DNA from: Clostridium polynesiense
GTDB taxonomy: Bacteria > Bacillota > Clostridia > Clostridiales > Clostridiaceae
Assembly (NCBI RefSeq): GCF_000820705.1
Contig: NZ_CCXI01000133.1
Coordinates: 1 to 64,000, forward strand
Direction: 5' to 3'
DNA: 64,000 nt
How positions within the stretch are numbered: position 1 is the stretch's first letter; every line of letters begins with the position of its first letter. Shown here piece after piece: positions 50,324 to 58,975 of the stretch. The notes below the pieces were generated by a model. That model worked only from the letters and a program-made list of their open reading frames with translations, had not been told where the DNA came from and did not search any database. The translations under genes and the position numbers were made by a program.

Positions 50324-50501
50324 TTTTATATTTCTTATAAAAACGATACTAGTTTATTTTACGTATAACTATCTTCATTTTTTAGTGTTTTTTATATCCT
50401 TGTTAATTTTTTACTTAGAACTCACTAAAATTCAAAAGTAATTACAAAGGATTATCCTGCATATAACTTAGGTATAAAATAATTTAAATAAGGAGGAGAC
50501 C

Positions 50502-51554
50502 ATGAAGAAATTTTCAACGATTATAATGCTGCTTACAGCAATTTTATTCTGCAGCTGCAGCATATTCAATTCAAAAAAAGAGGATATAAACTCCAGGGAA
50601 AAAGAAACTTCTGAAATGGAAGGAGAAAAAGATAAAACCAGCTTTTCCCATGAAGTGCAAAGCAAAAATGTAATATCTCCCTATACAGGGAAAGAAGTCA
50701 ACCTAACTGCTGATAATCTTATACCATATATGGCTGTAATTGAAAATTCTAAAGCCTCAAGACCTCAATCCGGGCTTTCAGAGGCTTCTATAGTTTTTGA
50801 AACCATGGCTGAAGGTGGAATTCCAAGGTTTGTAGCTCTATATTACGATAACAGTGCTGAAGTTATAGGACCTATAAGGAGTGCTAGACCTTATTTTGTT
50901 GATATAGCAAAGGAATACTCACTGCCTATCGCTCATTGCGGAGGAAGCGAAGAGGCTCTTGAAATGATATCCAAACAAGATGTAAAGACCTTGAATGAAT
51001 TTGCCTTTGGAAACTCCTATTGGAGGGATAATACAAGAAAGGCTCCTCATAATTTATACACCTCCTCATCAAAGCTCAAAAGCTTAATTACAGAAAAAAA
51101 ATATATTAAAGAACCTCACTGCTCATTGAAATTCAGCGATGATAATTTGGATAATTCCTCTCTCCCTTCTGCTAAAGAAGTTATAATTAAACCTAATAAA
51201 AACTACTCCACCTCTTATATATATAAGGAGGGTAAGTATTTTAAATCTATGGATGACACTGCTTCTGCCGATAGAGACAGTGGAAAGATCATAAGCGCTG
51301 ACAACATAGTAATACAAAAAACCGATATATCCCTGCAGAAGGATGGAGTACATTTAAATATTAATCTTATAGGTGAAGGAGAAGGCTTCTTAATTACAAA
51401 GGGAAGATATAAAAAAATAAAGTGGAAAAAAACCAAAGAAACTTCAGAAACTCTATTAGAAGATAATAACGGAAATCCTCTTGTGCTCTCTAAAGGCAAT
51501 ACCTGGTGGCATATAATAGACAATAAGCATATGGTTGTGATTAACGGAGATTGA
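50502..51554 (+). CDS. DUF3048 (YerB-like) lipoprotein
   Basis: 350 residues. Signal peptide with lipobox FCSC, then a charged linker to about residue 60. The DUF3048 domain follows with ARPQSGLSEASIVFE-like RPQSGLSEASIVFETMAEGG, RFVALYYD, GPIRSARPYFVDIAKEY and the final NTWWHIIDNKHMVV. It is a surface protein of unknown function common in spore-forming Firmicutes. A strong AAGGAGGAG site precedes the ATG. Confidence 0.88.
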   Translation: MKKFSTIIMLLTAILFCSCSIFNSKKEDINSREKETSEMEGEKDKTSFSHEVQSKNVISPYTGKEVNLTADNLIPYMAVIENSKASRPQSGLSEASIVFETMAEGGIPRFVALYYDNSAEVIGPIRSARPYFVDIAKEYSLPIAHCGGSEEALEMISKQDVKTLNEFAFGNSYWRDNTRKAPHNLYTSSSKLKSLITEKKYIKEPHCSLKFSDDNLDNSSLPSAKEVIIKPNKNYSTSYIYKEGKYFKSMDDTASADRDSGKIISADNIVIQKTDISLQKDGVHLNINLIGEGEGFLITKGRYKKIKWKKTKETSETLLEDNNGNPLVLSKGNTWWHIIDNKHMVVINGD

Positions 51555-51617
51555 AGATTTAAGCACATTTGATGTATAATCGTATATGGCTTATTACTAA
51601 ATCAGGAGGGGAAAACC

Positions 51618-52151
51618 ATGAAGGAAAATAATACAAAAAAAATTGTTCTCAGTGCTTTTTTCTTAACTATCGCATTAATTGCTCAATCCCTGGGAAGAAT
51701 ATTCCCAAATATCAGCCAGATTTTTGTGGGTTCCGTAGTTAACGGTGTACTTATTCTTGCCGCTTATATCTGCGGTTTATATTATGCAATTATCGTATCT
51801 GCTCTTACTCCTCTTTTAGCATTTTTAACAGGACAGTTAAACCCGCTTTTAGGGCCTTTTCTGCCTTTTATAGCTATAGGAAACATTATTCTTACAGCTT
51901 TTTTCCACTATTTTAGCCGTAAGGGACAGTGGGGAATGTATATGGGAATTTTAGGCGGTTCTCTTTTAAAATTTTCATTTTTATTTTTTTCTGCTGCCAA
52001 GCTAGTCTTTTTCCTTGCCCTGCCTATACCTGCCAAGGCTGCACAAAATTTAACCGTAGCTATGGGGTCTATCCAACTGGTTACAGCGATAATAGGCGGC
52101 TCATTAGCCTTATTTATAATCAAAGCACTGAAAATCAGAAAAATTATTTAA
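51618..52151 (+). CDS. ECF transporter S component, substrate unknown
   Basis: 177 residues with about five to six membrane helices and the pattern of small substrate-binding subunits of ECF-type vitamin transporters (TKKIVLSAFFLTIALIAQSL at the start, LLGPFLPFIAIGNIIL in the middle). The energy-coupling module is not in the window. No riboswitch precedes it, so the vitamin cannot be guessed. It follows the DUF3048 gene by 63 bases. Confidence 0.75.
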   Translation: MKENNTKKIVLSAFFLTIALIAQSLGRIFPNISQIFVGSVVNGVLILAAYICGLYYAIIVSALTPLLAFLTGQLNPLLGPFLPFIAIGNIILTAFFHYFSRKGQWGMYMGILGGSLLKFSFLFFSAAKLVFFLALPIPAKAAQNLTVAMGSIQLVTAIIGGSLALFIIKALKIRKII

Positions 52152-52154
52152 AAT

Positions 52155-52202
52155 AAGCATTAAAAATAGGATTTGCCTTTACAAACCCTATTTTTAATGC
52201 TT
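52155..52202. terminator. Bidirectional terminator between convergent genes
   Basis: About 21-bp stem with one mismatch (AAGCATTAAAAATAGG and partner) and T-runs on both strands. It overlaps the last codons of the minus-strand GGDEF gene. Confidence 0.88.
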
Positions 52203-53294
52203 ACCTTTTTTATTTTTATAATAATACATTTTTTTATCTGCCGATTTAAAAAGACTTTCTGCAGTACTCCGTGTTTCAGGGGTTATTGATATAATTCCGT
52301 AGCTGAATTCAATACCAGGGACCTCTTCCTCCCTTGAGGCAAGCTTATCCTTGAGAATCTCAAGCTTTTCTTCCGCTTTCTCTACAGGTAAATCAGAAAA
52401 TATTATAACAAACTCATCACCGGACATCCTTGCACATATATCTGAAGATGCTGAAATTTCCTTTAAAGCTTCAGCAAACCTCAATAAAGCCTTGTCTCCT
52501 GTTTCATGTCCGTATGTGTCATTGATGCTTTTGAATTTATCTAAATCTATAAGTACCAGCTGAGAGTAAATTTTTTCCTTATTAGCTTTTGCTATTTCTC
52601 TATTCAAAAAATCCTTAAGTATCCTTCTATTGTATAAATCGGTAAGTTCATCATGAGAAGCTCTATATCTATATTGTTCCTGTGCTAAAAAATTTTTAAG
52701 AGACAGCTCTAATTCATTTTTAATATGCTTCATCATCTTAATATCGTCCTGATTAAAGGTTACCGAGGAATCCATAGAGTCTATATTTATTATTCCTATA
52801 AGTTCTCCCTCTATCTTTATTGGTGAACTTAAAACCGAATGTATATTATCAAGTTCTCCTGAGCTTTTAAATTCATCGTATTTTTCCTTATGAAGAAAGC
52901 CTCTATTAAAGTTAGACGGATTAGTTATGATTGCAGTATCGTCAAACTTATTGCACTTATATAAATATATTTCCTCCAGCTTCAGCACAATATTCCTAAG
53001 GTCATCAGGATAACCTCTAAAGGCTTTGAATCTGAATAGTCCGTCATCATCCCGCATTAAAATACTGCCTTTATTAACCTTTTCTATAATGCTCAACGCT
53101 GAGTCCAAAATAAGTTCAAAAGCTTCTTCCTTGCTGTCTACAGCACTCATATTTTCACCTAAATTATATATTTCTTTTTTTAATCTTTCCATTTCATCAA
53201 GTTCTTTTTTTAGGGATATTGTTCGAAAAGCAAGATAGGAACACAGGATCGTAAGAGCAATTATAAATAGAAAAGAAAAGTCATTCAAGTGCAT
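52194..53294 (-). CDS. GAF-GGDEF diguanylate cyclase
   Basis: About 366 residues. One N-terminal membrane helix is followed by a coiled segment, a GAF domain (about 45-195, ending IKNELELSLKNFL) and a C-terminal GGDEF domain (about 205-366) with motif MSGDEFVIIFSD. SGDEF variants are usually still able to make cyclic di-GMP. The inhibitory RxxD site upstream of it is lost (SSD instead). Starts: ATG at 53294 sits only two bases from GGAGG; TTG at 53288 has eight-base spacing and may be the real start. Confidence 0.88.
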   Translation of the reverse strand: MHLNDFSFLFIIALTILCSYLAFRTISLKKELDEMERLKKEIYNLGENMSAVDSKEEAFELILDSALSIIEKVNKGSILMRDDDGLFRFKAFRGYPDDLRNIVLKLEEIYLYKCNKFDDTAIITNPSNFNRGFLHKEKYDEFKSSGELDNIHSVLSSPIKIEGELIGIINIDSMDSSVTFNQDDIKMMKHIKNELELSLKNFLAQEQYRYRASHDELTDLYNRRILKDFLNREIAKANKEKIYSQLVLIDLDKFKSINDTYGHETGDKALLRFAEALKEISASSDICARMSGDEFVIIFSDLPVEKAEEKLEILKDKLASREEEVPGIEFSYGIISITPETRSTAESLFKSADKKMYYYKNKKGKH

Positions 53295-53340
53295 CGCCTC
53301 CAACTTATATTATAATGTATATTAACATTTAATAAAATAG

Positions 53341-53370
53341 TATCAATAGTGATATGTATCACTATTGATA
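53341..53370. promoter_or_regulatory. 30-bp palindromic operator before degV-padR
   Basis: Perfect 14-bp arms TATCAATAGTGATA separated by two bases. The right arm contains the -35 of the promoter at 53365-53392. PadR proteins usually repress their own operon from such dyads, and a padR gene is second in this operon. Confidence 0.65.
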
Positions 53371-53392
53371 GAATTATCACTTGTGCTATAAT
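53365..53392 (+). promoter_or_regulatory. degV-padR promoter
   Basis: -35 TTGATA (53365-53370), 16-base spacer, extended -10 TGCTATAAT (53384-53392). Confidence 0.65.
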
Positions 53393-53422
53393 TAAATTAT
53401 ATTTATTAAGGAGGTATAAAAT

Positions 53423-54268
53423 ATGGAGAAAATTGCATTAATTACAGACAGCGGATGTGATCTAGATAAAGAAACCTTGGAAAGATACAACATCTACCTT
53501 CTCCCCTTCAGGATAATATATAAAGATAAAGAATATCTGGATAGAGTTACTGTTGAACCTCAGGAGGTATACGACAGATTAGAAGAAGAAATTCCCTCTA
53601 CCTCTCTGCCTAGTATGCAGATAATAGAAGATGTTTTAACGGAAATAGAAAACAAAGGATATACCCACGTTATAGCCTTAATGATTTCCTCTGGATTATC
53701 AGGGACCTACAACAGTATGCGCTTAATGTGTGAAAATCATCCTAAGCTTATAAGTGCTGTTTATGATACCAAAACCCTTAGCATGGGGCAGGGCGCCATG
53801 GCACTAGCCTGCGCTGATATGATAAAAGAAGGCAAAAGCTTTGACGATATCTTAGAAGCATTGCCTAGGTTAAGAAAGAAAATCCATGCTTATTTTACTA
53901 TCGAAACCTTGGAGTATCTGAAAAAAGGCGGAAGAATCGGTAAAGTTACAGGAACCATAGGGGACCTGCTTAATATTAAACCTATTATTCACGTTAATGA
54001 TGATGGTATATATCATAATTATTCCAAAACCAGAGGAAAAAAACAAGCATTATCAAAGCTAACAGAAATTTTAAAGGAATATTTACACAAAGTTAAATGT
54101 TCAGTTTGGCTTCTCCACGGAGGTGCTCCTGAGGAAGCAAGGAGATTTTTTGAAACACTGAAAAGGTTGGATAACATCACCCTCATGGGTATGGCTCAGA
54201 TCGGTCCTGCCTTAGGAGTTCACACCGGACCTGGGTTGATAGGTCTTATTATAAAAGAGGAAGAATAG
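53423..54268 (+). CDS. degV: DegV family fatty-acid-binding protein
   Basis: 281 residues. The opening IALITDSGCDLDKETLERY and blocks STSLPSMQ, VIALMISSGLSGTYNSMR and VYDTKTLSMGQG are those of DegV/FakB proteins, which present fatty acids to the kinase FakA. The C-terminal domain has TLEYLKKGGRIG and IKPIIHV. FakA is not nearby. It is encoded three bases before padR, so the two are one operon under the palindrome at 53341. Confidence 0.92.
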   Translation: MEKIALITDSGCDLDKETLERYNIYLLPFRIIYKDKEYLDRVTVEPQEVYDRLEEEIPSTSLPSMQIIEDVLTEIENKGYTHVIALMISSGLSGTYNSMRLMCENHPKLISAVYDTKTLSMGQGAMALACADMIKEGKSFDDILEALPRLRKKIHAYFTIETLEYLKKGGRIGKVTGTIGDLLNIKPIIHVNDDGIYHNYSKTRGKKQALSKLTEILKEYLHKVKCSVWLLHGGAPEEARRFFETLKRLDNITLMGMAQIGPALGVHTGPGLIGLIIKEEE

Positions 54269-54271
54269 ACC

Positions 54272-54721
54272 ATGAATCAACGCTTTTTAAATGATAAAAA
54301 TATAAAAGCTGAAGAAAAGAGACTTTATGAAGAATATAAGCAAAAACTTGAAGCCCTAAAAAAAGTTAAAAAAGAAAAAGAAGCAGTGGGTCAGGTTTTT
54401 ACTAAAGGTCTCCTTCCAATATATGTGCTTTATATTTTAAGTTTAGGCCCTACTAATGGTAATGATATATCCCATAAAATCGGAGAAAGAACGGAAGGCA
54501 TGTGGGTACCCAGCACAGGGGGAATATACCCTCTTCTTAAAAAGTTTGAGAAATTTAACTGGGTTACGGGCCAATGGGATGATCCTGAGAAAAAGTTTCA
54601 AAAGATATATTCTTTAACCAGCGAAGGAAAACAGGAGTTTGAAAACAGAAAAGCTCTTCTTCAGACTAAAATAGAAGAAGCTCTAGAGGTTTTTAAGATA
54701 ATATATAAGGATCTTTATTGA
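54272..54721 (+). CDS. PadR-family transcriptional regulator
   Basis: 149 residues. An N-terminal charged helical extension (about 1-38) precedes the PadR winged helix (about 45-125: LLPIYVLYILSLGPTNGNDI, split as LLPIYVLYILSL and NGNDISHKIGERT, then WVPSTGGIYPLLKKFEKFNW). A final helix (LLQTKIEEALEVFKI) is the dimerisation element. The longer N-terminus is a variant. It probably represses its own degV-padR operon. Confidence 0.88.
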   Translation: MNQRFLNDKNIKAEEKRLYEEYKQKLEALKKVKKEKEAVGQVFTKGLLPIYVLYILSLGPTNGNDISHKIGERTEGMWVPSTGGIYPLLKKFEKFNWVTGQWDDPEKKFQKIYSLTSEGKQEFENRKALLQTKIEEALEVFKIIYKDLY

Positions 54722-54799
54722 TATATAATGAATATTTGTGCAATTTTTGGCTAACAATAGTTGTAATTATTTCACTTAATACGGAGGTGGATTTTTACA

Positions 54800-55006
54800 A
54801 TGAAGGGCAAGGTCACAGAAATGAATAAAACAGATGCTTTTATAACCTTTGGAGACGGTACAACTATGAATATATCTGTAAGCAGCCTTCCTCAGAATAC
54901 AAGGATAGGAGACGATGTAAACATACCGTTTTCTACTCCTCCAGGAATTACAAACTCTGCTGCCAGAGACAGAATGGTAAATAATAAAATAGTAGATTTT
55001 TTCTAG
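54800..55006 (+). CDS. Small conserved-looking protein, unknown function
   Basis: 68 residues: MKGKVTEMNKTDAFITFGDG, a run of beta strands resembling an OB or SH3-like barrel, and a polar tail NSAARDRMVNNKIVDFF. A clean GGAGG site precedes the ATG. No signal or membrane segment. It stands alone between padR and the TPP riboswitch. Confidence 0.65.
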   Translation: MKGKVTEMNKTDAFITFGDGTTMNISVSSLPQNTRIGDDVNIPFSTPPGITNSAARDRMVNNKIVDFF

Positions 55007-55076
55007 CATAATGTTTTCAACTGATAGTATTCTCTTTAGTCTACATTAAATACTTTTTTTATAGAAAATCCCTATA

Positions 55077-55105
55077 TTGATTTTAAATGATATAAATGCT
55101 AAAAT
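55077..55105 (+). promoter_or_regulatory. thiT promoter
   Basis: -35 TTGATT (55077-55082), 17-base spacer, -10 TAAAAT (55100-55105), just before the riboswitch. Confidence 0.6.
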
Positions 55106-55118
55106 GTATGTATAAAAT

Positions 55119-55212
55119 AATAAGGTGTGCTAGGGGTGCCAGCGGCTGAGAGATGAGAAATCATTAACCCTTTTACCTGATCTGGATAGTACCAGCGTAG
55201 GGAAGCGTTATT
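55119..55212 (+). promoter_or_regulatory. TPP riboswitch (THI element)
   Basis: The aptamer core is complete: AGGGGTGCC, GGCTGAGAGATGAG, AACCCTTTTACCTGATCTGG split as AACCC and ACCTGATCTGGATAG, then ACCAGCGTAGGGAAG. Outer stem AATAA/TTATT. It is followed by a terminator at 55226, so thiamine pyrophosphate should switch off thiT by termination. Confidence 0.95.
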
Positions 55213-55225
55213 TACTTGAATTAAT

Positions 55226-55265
55226 AGCCATATCCCTTACTTAAGGATATGGCTTTTTTATTTTT
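55226..55265 (+). terminator. Riboswitch expression-platform terminator
   Basis: Perfect 10-bp arms AGCCATATCC/GGATATGGCT followed by TTTTTTATTTTT, between the TPP aptamer and thiT. Confidence 0.92.
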
Positions 55266-55302
55266 CTGAAAACCAGCGCACCACAAGGAGGTTTATTAAT
55301 AT

Positions 55303-55968
55303 ATGTTTCAAAGCTTTTCGGAAGCATTTCTAAAACTGCAGGAAATGTTTCAAGATATTCCAGGTAAACTATCAAGTATAATGGAGAGTCCAAGCACTAT
55401 CATAACTTTGCTTGCTATCATAGTACTTATAGCTGTTTTGTTAAAAACCAAGAAGGTGAAATTTACCCCAAGACTTATGGCATTTATGGCCCTTACAGTA
55501 GCACTATCTACTGTTTTAGGAACTATAAGCGTATATAAAATGCCTCAGGGAGGAAGCGTCACCCTTGCAAGTATGGTGCCTATCCTCATGATTTCATTGA
55601 TATACGGTCCTGAAGTTGGATTCTTAACAGGTTTCGTTTATGGATTGATTAACTTAATAACTGGTCCTTTCATCATGCACCCTATTCAGGTTCTTTTAGA
55701 TTATCCTCTTCCCTTTATGCTTTTGGGAGTAGCAGGATATTTTAAAAATTCCTATGTAGGCTGTACCGTAGGAATCTTTGCAAGATTTATAAGCCATCTG
55801 TTATCCGGAGTGGTATTCTTTGCTGATTATGCAGGAGGACAGAATCCATTAATCTATTCCATTATCTACAACGGAAGCTATCTTCTTCCTGAACTTATTA
55901 TAACCCTAGCAGTATTTGCACTACTTCCAATAAAAAGGTTAAAGCACATAGCAGTTTCTCCAAACTAA
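55303..55968 (+). CDS. thiT: Thiamine ECF transporter S component
   Basis: 221 residues with about six to seven membrane segments. It belongs to the ThiT/YuaJ family by the blocks LMAFMALTVALSTVLGTISV split as LMAFMALTVAL and YKMPQGGSVTLASMVPI, FVYGLINLITGP, and QVLLDYPLPFMLLGVAGYF; the aromatic and Glu/Asn residues of the thiamine pocket are in this part. It has an N-terminal extension of about 50 residues including one extra helix. Control by the TPP riboswitch upstream confirms the substrate. The ECF module is elsewhere. Confidence 0.94.
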   Translation: MFQSFSEAFLKLQEMFQDIPGKLSSIMESPSTIITLLAIIVLIAVLLKTKKVKFTPRLMAFMALTVALSTVLGTISVYKMPQGGSVTLASMVPILMISLIYGPEVGFLTGFVYGLINLITGPFIMHPIQVLLDYPLPFMLLGVAGYFKNSYVGCTVGIFARFISHLLSGVVFFADYAGGQNPLIYSIIYNGSYLLPELIITLAVFALLPIKRLKHIAVSPN

Positions 55969-56002
55969 CAGTCTATTCAAAAACCTAATAACAGTAATAA
56001 AA

Positions 56003-56042
56003 AACCCTGGGAAGCCTAATTATTAACAGCTTATCCAGGGTT
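56003..56042 (-). terminator. Terminator after the lysine transporter gene
   Basis: Arms AACCCTGG/CCAGGGTT with inner AAGC/GCTT pairing; the minus strand continues TTTTTTATT. It lies 80 bases past the stop of the gene at 56122. Confidence 0.75.
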
Positions 56043-56121
56043 CTTATATTAATTAAAAATAATAATTTACCATCCCAATTATCTATTATCCTCTATACTC
56101 TTACTTCTCACTTCCGGTCTC

Positions 56122-57885
56122 TCAAGAAATAGCCTTTTCTTTTAACTCACTCTTATATTTTTCTGCACTCTTTTCCACAGGCTTGCCTACTATTAATATA
56201 AATAATATCATCATTATTATTGAACCAGGAAGCACCAAATACACAGGAACTCCAAGACCTACCGGTATATAACCAAAGAAAATTGTGATTGCTGCCACGG
56301 ATAAAGAATAATAAATCTGTGTCTTGGTATGGTCTAAATGGTCACAGGCAGCTCCCATGGAGGACAATATTGTGGTATCAGATATTGGTGAGCAATGATC
56401 TCCAAATATTGCCCCTGTCAGTACCGCTCCTGCAGCCATTATTATATAGTTCATATCCGGTGATATGGCATGAGCAAGAGGTATTGTTAAGGGCATAAGT
56501 ATTCCCATAGTGCCATAGGAGGTTCCTGTGGCAAAAGAAATAATAGATGCTAAAACAAATATTAATGTAGGTAGCAAAAATGGAGGAAGTACAAACTTTA
56601 AAATAGATACTAAGTAGCTTGCTGTACCAAGATCCTTTATAACTCCGCTTAAAGACCATGCAAGTATAAGTATAACTCCCGTTATCACTAAGGATTTCAT
56701 CCCAGATATCCATGTATCTATAGCTTCGCTTAAGGTAAGTATTTTTTTGCTTACTGCCATTATTATAGCAACTATACTTGCAAGAAGAGCAGCCTGAAAT
56801 AGTACTACTGAAGCATCCGAATTGCTAAAGGCCTGCTGAATTCCTCTCAAAGAATAAGGTGAAGCGGCGAAAGCTGCTTTTAAAATCTGGTCTTCTCCCG
56901 CCATTATAGCCTTGTATCCATTATAATAAAAGCCGGCAAAGGCACCTAAAATAAGCACGCCTATGGGAATTATTGCATTCCATACAGAAAGTTTAATACC
57001 CTCCTTTGCTTCAACATTTGTAGCCTCTTCGGATACCATAGGCTTAGCGCCATCTCTTAAAAGTTTTCCTGTAACCCTTGCCCTTACTTCAGCTTTATGC
57101 ATAGGTCCGAATTCTCTAAGTAGTATAGCAGTTACAGGTATAAAAATAAGGATGAGTATGTTATAAAATCTGTAGGGAATAGTTTGAATAAATAGTCCAA
57201 AAGCATCAACTTCTTGTCCAAGGCTTGATGAAAAGGCATCCTTTATAAGACTGAGCTCATATCCTATCCATGTTGAAATTATAGCTATCCCTGCAACAGG
57301 TGCTGCGGTAGCATCTATTATAAAGGAAAGCTTTTCTCTTGAAATCTTCATCTTATCAGTAACCGGTCGCATTATGGGTCCAACTATAAGAGAGTTAGCA
57401 TAGTCATCAAAAAATACCAAAAGCCCTAAAATCCAGGTAACAATTTGAGCGCTTACCGGTGTTTTAGCTTTTTTTGCAAGAGATTCAGCAATTGCTTTTG
57501 CTCCTCCCATCTTTGTAACCAGAGCTATTATCCCTCCAATGCTCATGCACTGAAGTATTATACCGGCATTCCACGGATCGGACAAAGCACTTAGAACCCT
57601 TTGAGTAAAATCCAAAAAGGATTGAAAAATAGCCATAAATAAATTCTGCCCTTGAATTTGGATAAGGAAGGAACCGCTGAGAACTCCTATAAATAAAGAT
57701 ATGACAACATTTTTTGTTATAAAGGCAAGAATAATAGCTACCAGTGGAGGAATCAAGGTAAGAATACCTAATCTGCCTGCATTAACCTCGGCAGTATCCG
57801 CAGCTGCAGCAGCATAAGCTGCTACCTGAAATAAAAACAGCATTAATACAACTAGTGATGGAATAAGTAATTTGTGTCTTTTCAT
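56122..57885 (-). CDS. NhaC-superfamily transporter under lysine control, probable lysine permease
   Basis: 587 residues, about 12 membrane segments plus a signal-like first helix ending VAAYAAAA. NhaC-family blocks are VVFFDDYANSLIVGPIMRP-type VFFDDYANSLIVGPIMRPVT, ATAAPVAGIAIISTWIGYEL and FATGTSYGTMGILMP, and GDHCSPISDTTILSS. By sequence alone it would be called a sodium/proton antiporter. The lysine riboswitch in its leader places it in the LysW group of NhaC-like lysine transporters. The start at 57885 follows GGGGGAG; the frame is open to 58125 only because it reads through the riboswitch. Confidence 0.88.
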   Translation of the reverse strand: MKRHKLLIPSLVVLMLFLFQVAAYAAAAADTAEVNAGRLGILTLIPPLVAIILAFITKNVVISLFIGVLSGSFLIQIQGQNLFMAIFQSFLDFTQRVLSALSDPWNAGIILQCMSIGGIIALVTKMGGAKAIAESLAKKAKTPVSAQIVTWILGLLVFFDDYANSLIVGPIMRPVTDKMKISREKLSFIIDATAAPVAGIAIISTWIGYELSLIKDAFSSSLGQEVDAFGLFIQTIPYRFYNILILIFIPVTAILLREFGPMHKAEVRARVTGKLLRDGAKPMVSEEATNVEAKEGIKLSVWNAIIPIGVLILGAFAGFYYNGYKAIMAGEDQILKAAFAASPYSLRGIQQAFSNSDASVVLFQAALLASIVAIIMAVSKKILTLSEAIDTWISGMKSLVITGVILILAWSLSGVIKDLGTASYLVSILKFVLPPFLLPTLIFVLASIISFATGTSYGTMGILMPLTIPLAHAISPDMNYIIMAAGAVLTGAIFGDHCSPISDTTILSSMGAACDHLDHTKTQIYYSLSVAAITIFFGYIPVGLGVPVYLVLPGSIIMMILFILIVGKPVEKSAEKYKSELKEKAIS

Positions 57886-57948
57886 TTTTTCTCCCCCTTG
57901 TCTTTGTGAATATCCAAGAGGCGTCAAGGTGAAAAGGCTGAATAAAAC

Positions 57949-57977
57949 AAAAAAACTCTGGTAGCTTAATCCAGAGT
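57949..57977 (-). terminator. Lysine riboswitch terminator
   Basis: Arms ACTCTGG/CCAGAGT with loop ATTAAGCTA, followed by seven Ts on the minus strand, between the aptamer and the transporter start. Confidence 0.88.
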
Positions 57978-58000
57978 CTGCATTTTCACACATATTCCAG

Positions 58001-58170
58001 GATAGCTCTCCACAAATGTATATATTTGTGACAGTTACTATACATATTCTGTACAGAACCAGCATCATAGTAAGAAAGCATTTACTGTGACACTCCGACG
58101 AAATTTCCCTTTTTCTCCGCTTCATTGTGCTTACCTCTGCGAAGATACTTATAAAATCCGCACCTCTACC
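58001..58170 (-). promoter_or_regulatory. Lysine riboswitch (L box)
   Basis: On the minus strand it opens GGTAGAGGTGCGG, continues with AAGTATC, CAGAGGTAAGC and GGGAAATTTCGTCGGAGTG, and closes GGAGAGCTATC. These are the conserved elements of the five-helix lysine aptamer, with P1 formed by GGTAG and CTATC. A terminator follows at 57949, so lysine should turn the gene off. Confidence 0.92.
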
Positions 58171-58199
58171 TCATAGCATTATATTCACGTATGCTATTC

Positions 58200-58228
58200 A
58201 TTATAAATACATTACCAAAGATTGTCAA
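58200..58228 (-). promoter_or_regulatory. Consensus promoter for the lysine-controlled transporter
   Basis: Minus strand TTGACA (58228-58223), exactly 17 bases, TATAAT (58205-58200): both hexamers perfect. Transcription would start about 23 bases before the aptamer. Confidence 0.88.
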
Positions 58229-58254
58229 TAACCAAAGATATAAATTTAATTGAA

Positions 58255-58899
58255 TTATTTGTTACAGCATCCATCATAAAGTAGAGCGTCTATTCTTCCA
58301 CTTAACACATCATAAATCTCTCCGCACTTCTTGTTTATGCTGTATACAAGTTTAATGGTATCCTCCAACCTGGACTCTTTTCTGAATACTATACATGAAC
58401 TGGTAAGTATGTTAACTGAGGATGCTAGATCAATAGATACTATAGACAGCTGATTCAATATACTGAGCAGCGGCAATATGCAGTTTGTATAATACTCTCT
58501 TTCACAAAAGTCTAAATTTATCCTGCACAGCTCAGTTTTTATAGAATTTAAAGTTCTTAATAATATGTCGCTCTTCGATAGGGCATCATTTATCTCATCT
58601 AAGGTATTTTCCTGTACAACAGTACCAGAACCGGAGGTGCTTTCTGCAGCTCCGGTACTACCGCTTTCCGCTTCTGTACTCTTACTACTGCTGCTGGAAT
58701 GCACTCCAACCTTAACGATATTATCTAAAAGCTCTTTAATGAGCTCAAGGTTTTCACCTGCTGACTTTATTATTTGATGAATATTAGGAATGTTATTGAT
58801 GTTACTTATATCATTGATGTTATTTCCCTTTGGAATAGTATTATTTATTTCAGCCCTACTTTTATCTTCTTCTCCCAAACCTTCACTAACCTCCTCCAA
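58255..58899 (-). CDS. Unknown protein with Ser/Thr/Glu-rich linker
   Basis: 214 residues. An Asn/Ile-rich N-terminal part (about 15-50) leads to a helical piece, a low-complexity linker of Ser, Thr, Glu and Gly (about 68-97), and a helical C-terminal domain (about 98-214) with five cysteines, including LCRINLDFCEREYYTNC and the end DGCCNK. No signal peptide. Such cysteine-ended proteins occur among spore-associated proteins, but that is a guess. The start is uncertain: TTG at 58899, or TTG at 58878 which is 11 bases from GGAGGAGG. A 63-bp palindrome lies directly upstream. Confidence 0.6.
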   Translation of the reverse strand: MEEVSEGLGEEDKSRAEINNTIPKGNNINDISNINNIPNIHQIIKSAGENLELIKELLDNIVKVGVHSSSSSKSTEAESGSTGAAESTSGSGTVVQENTLDEINDALSKSDILLRTLNSIKTELCRINLDFCEREYYTNCILPLLSILNQLSIVSIDLASSVNILTSSCIVFRKESRLEDTIKLVYSINKKCGEIYDVLSGRIDALLYDGCCNK

Positions 58900-58912
58900 A
58901 TATCCCTGACAA

Positions 58913-58975
58913 ATAAAGTAAGCGCCCCAGGGGTAGTTCCATATAATGGAACTACCCCTGGGGCGCTTACTTTAT
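58913..58975. repeat. 63-bp perfect palindrome, GC-rich
   Basis: Two 30-base arms, exactly complementary, around the three bases ATA. The arms begin ATAAAGTAAGCGCCCCAGGG and run to GTAGTTCCAT. Its GC content is far above the surroundings. It lies just before the gene starting at 58899. Without a T-run it is not a classical terminator. Confidence 0.85.

Noticed and set aside
57886-58125. 80-residue N-terminal extension of the NhaC-like protein
   Set aside because: This segment is the lysine riboswitch and its terminator; the GGGGGAG site supports a start at 57885.
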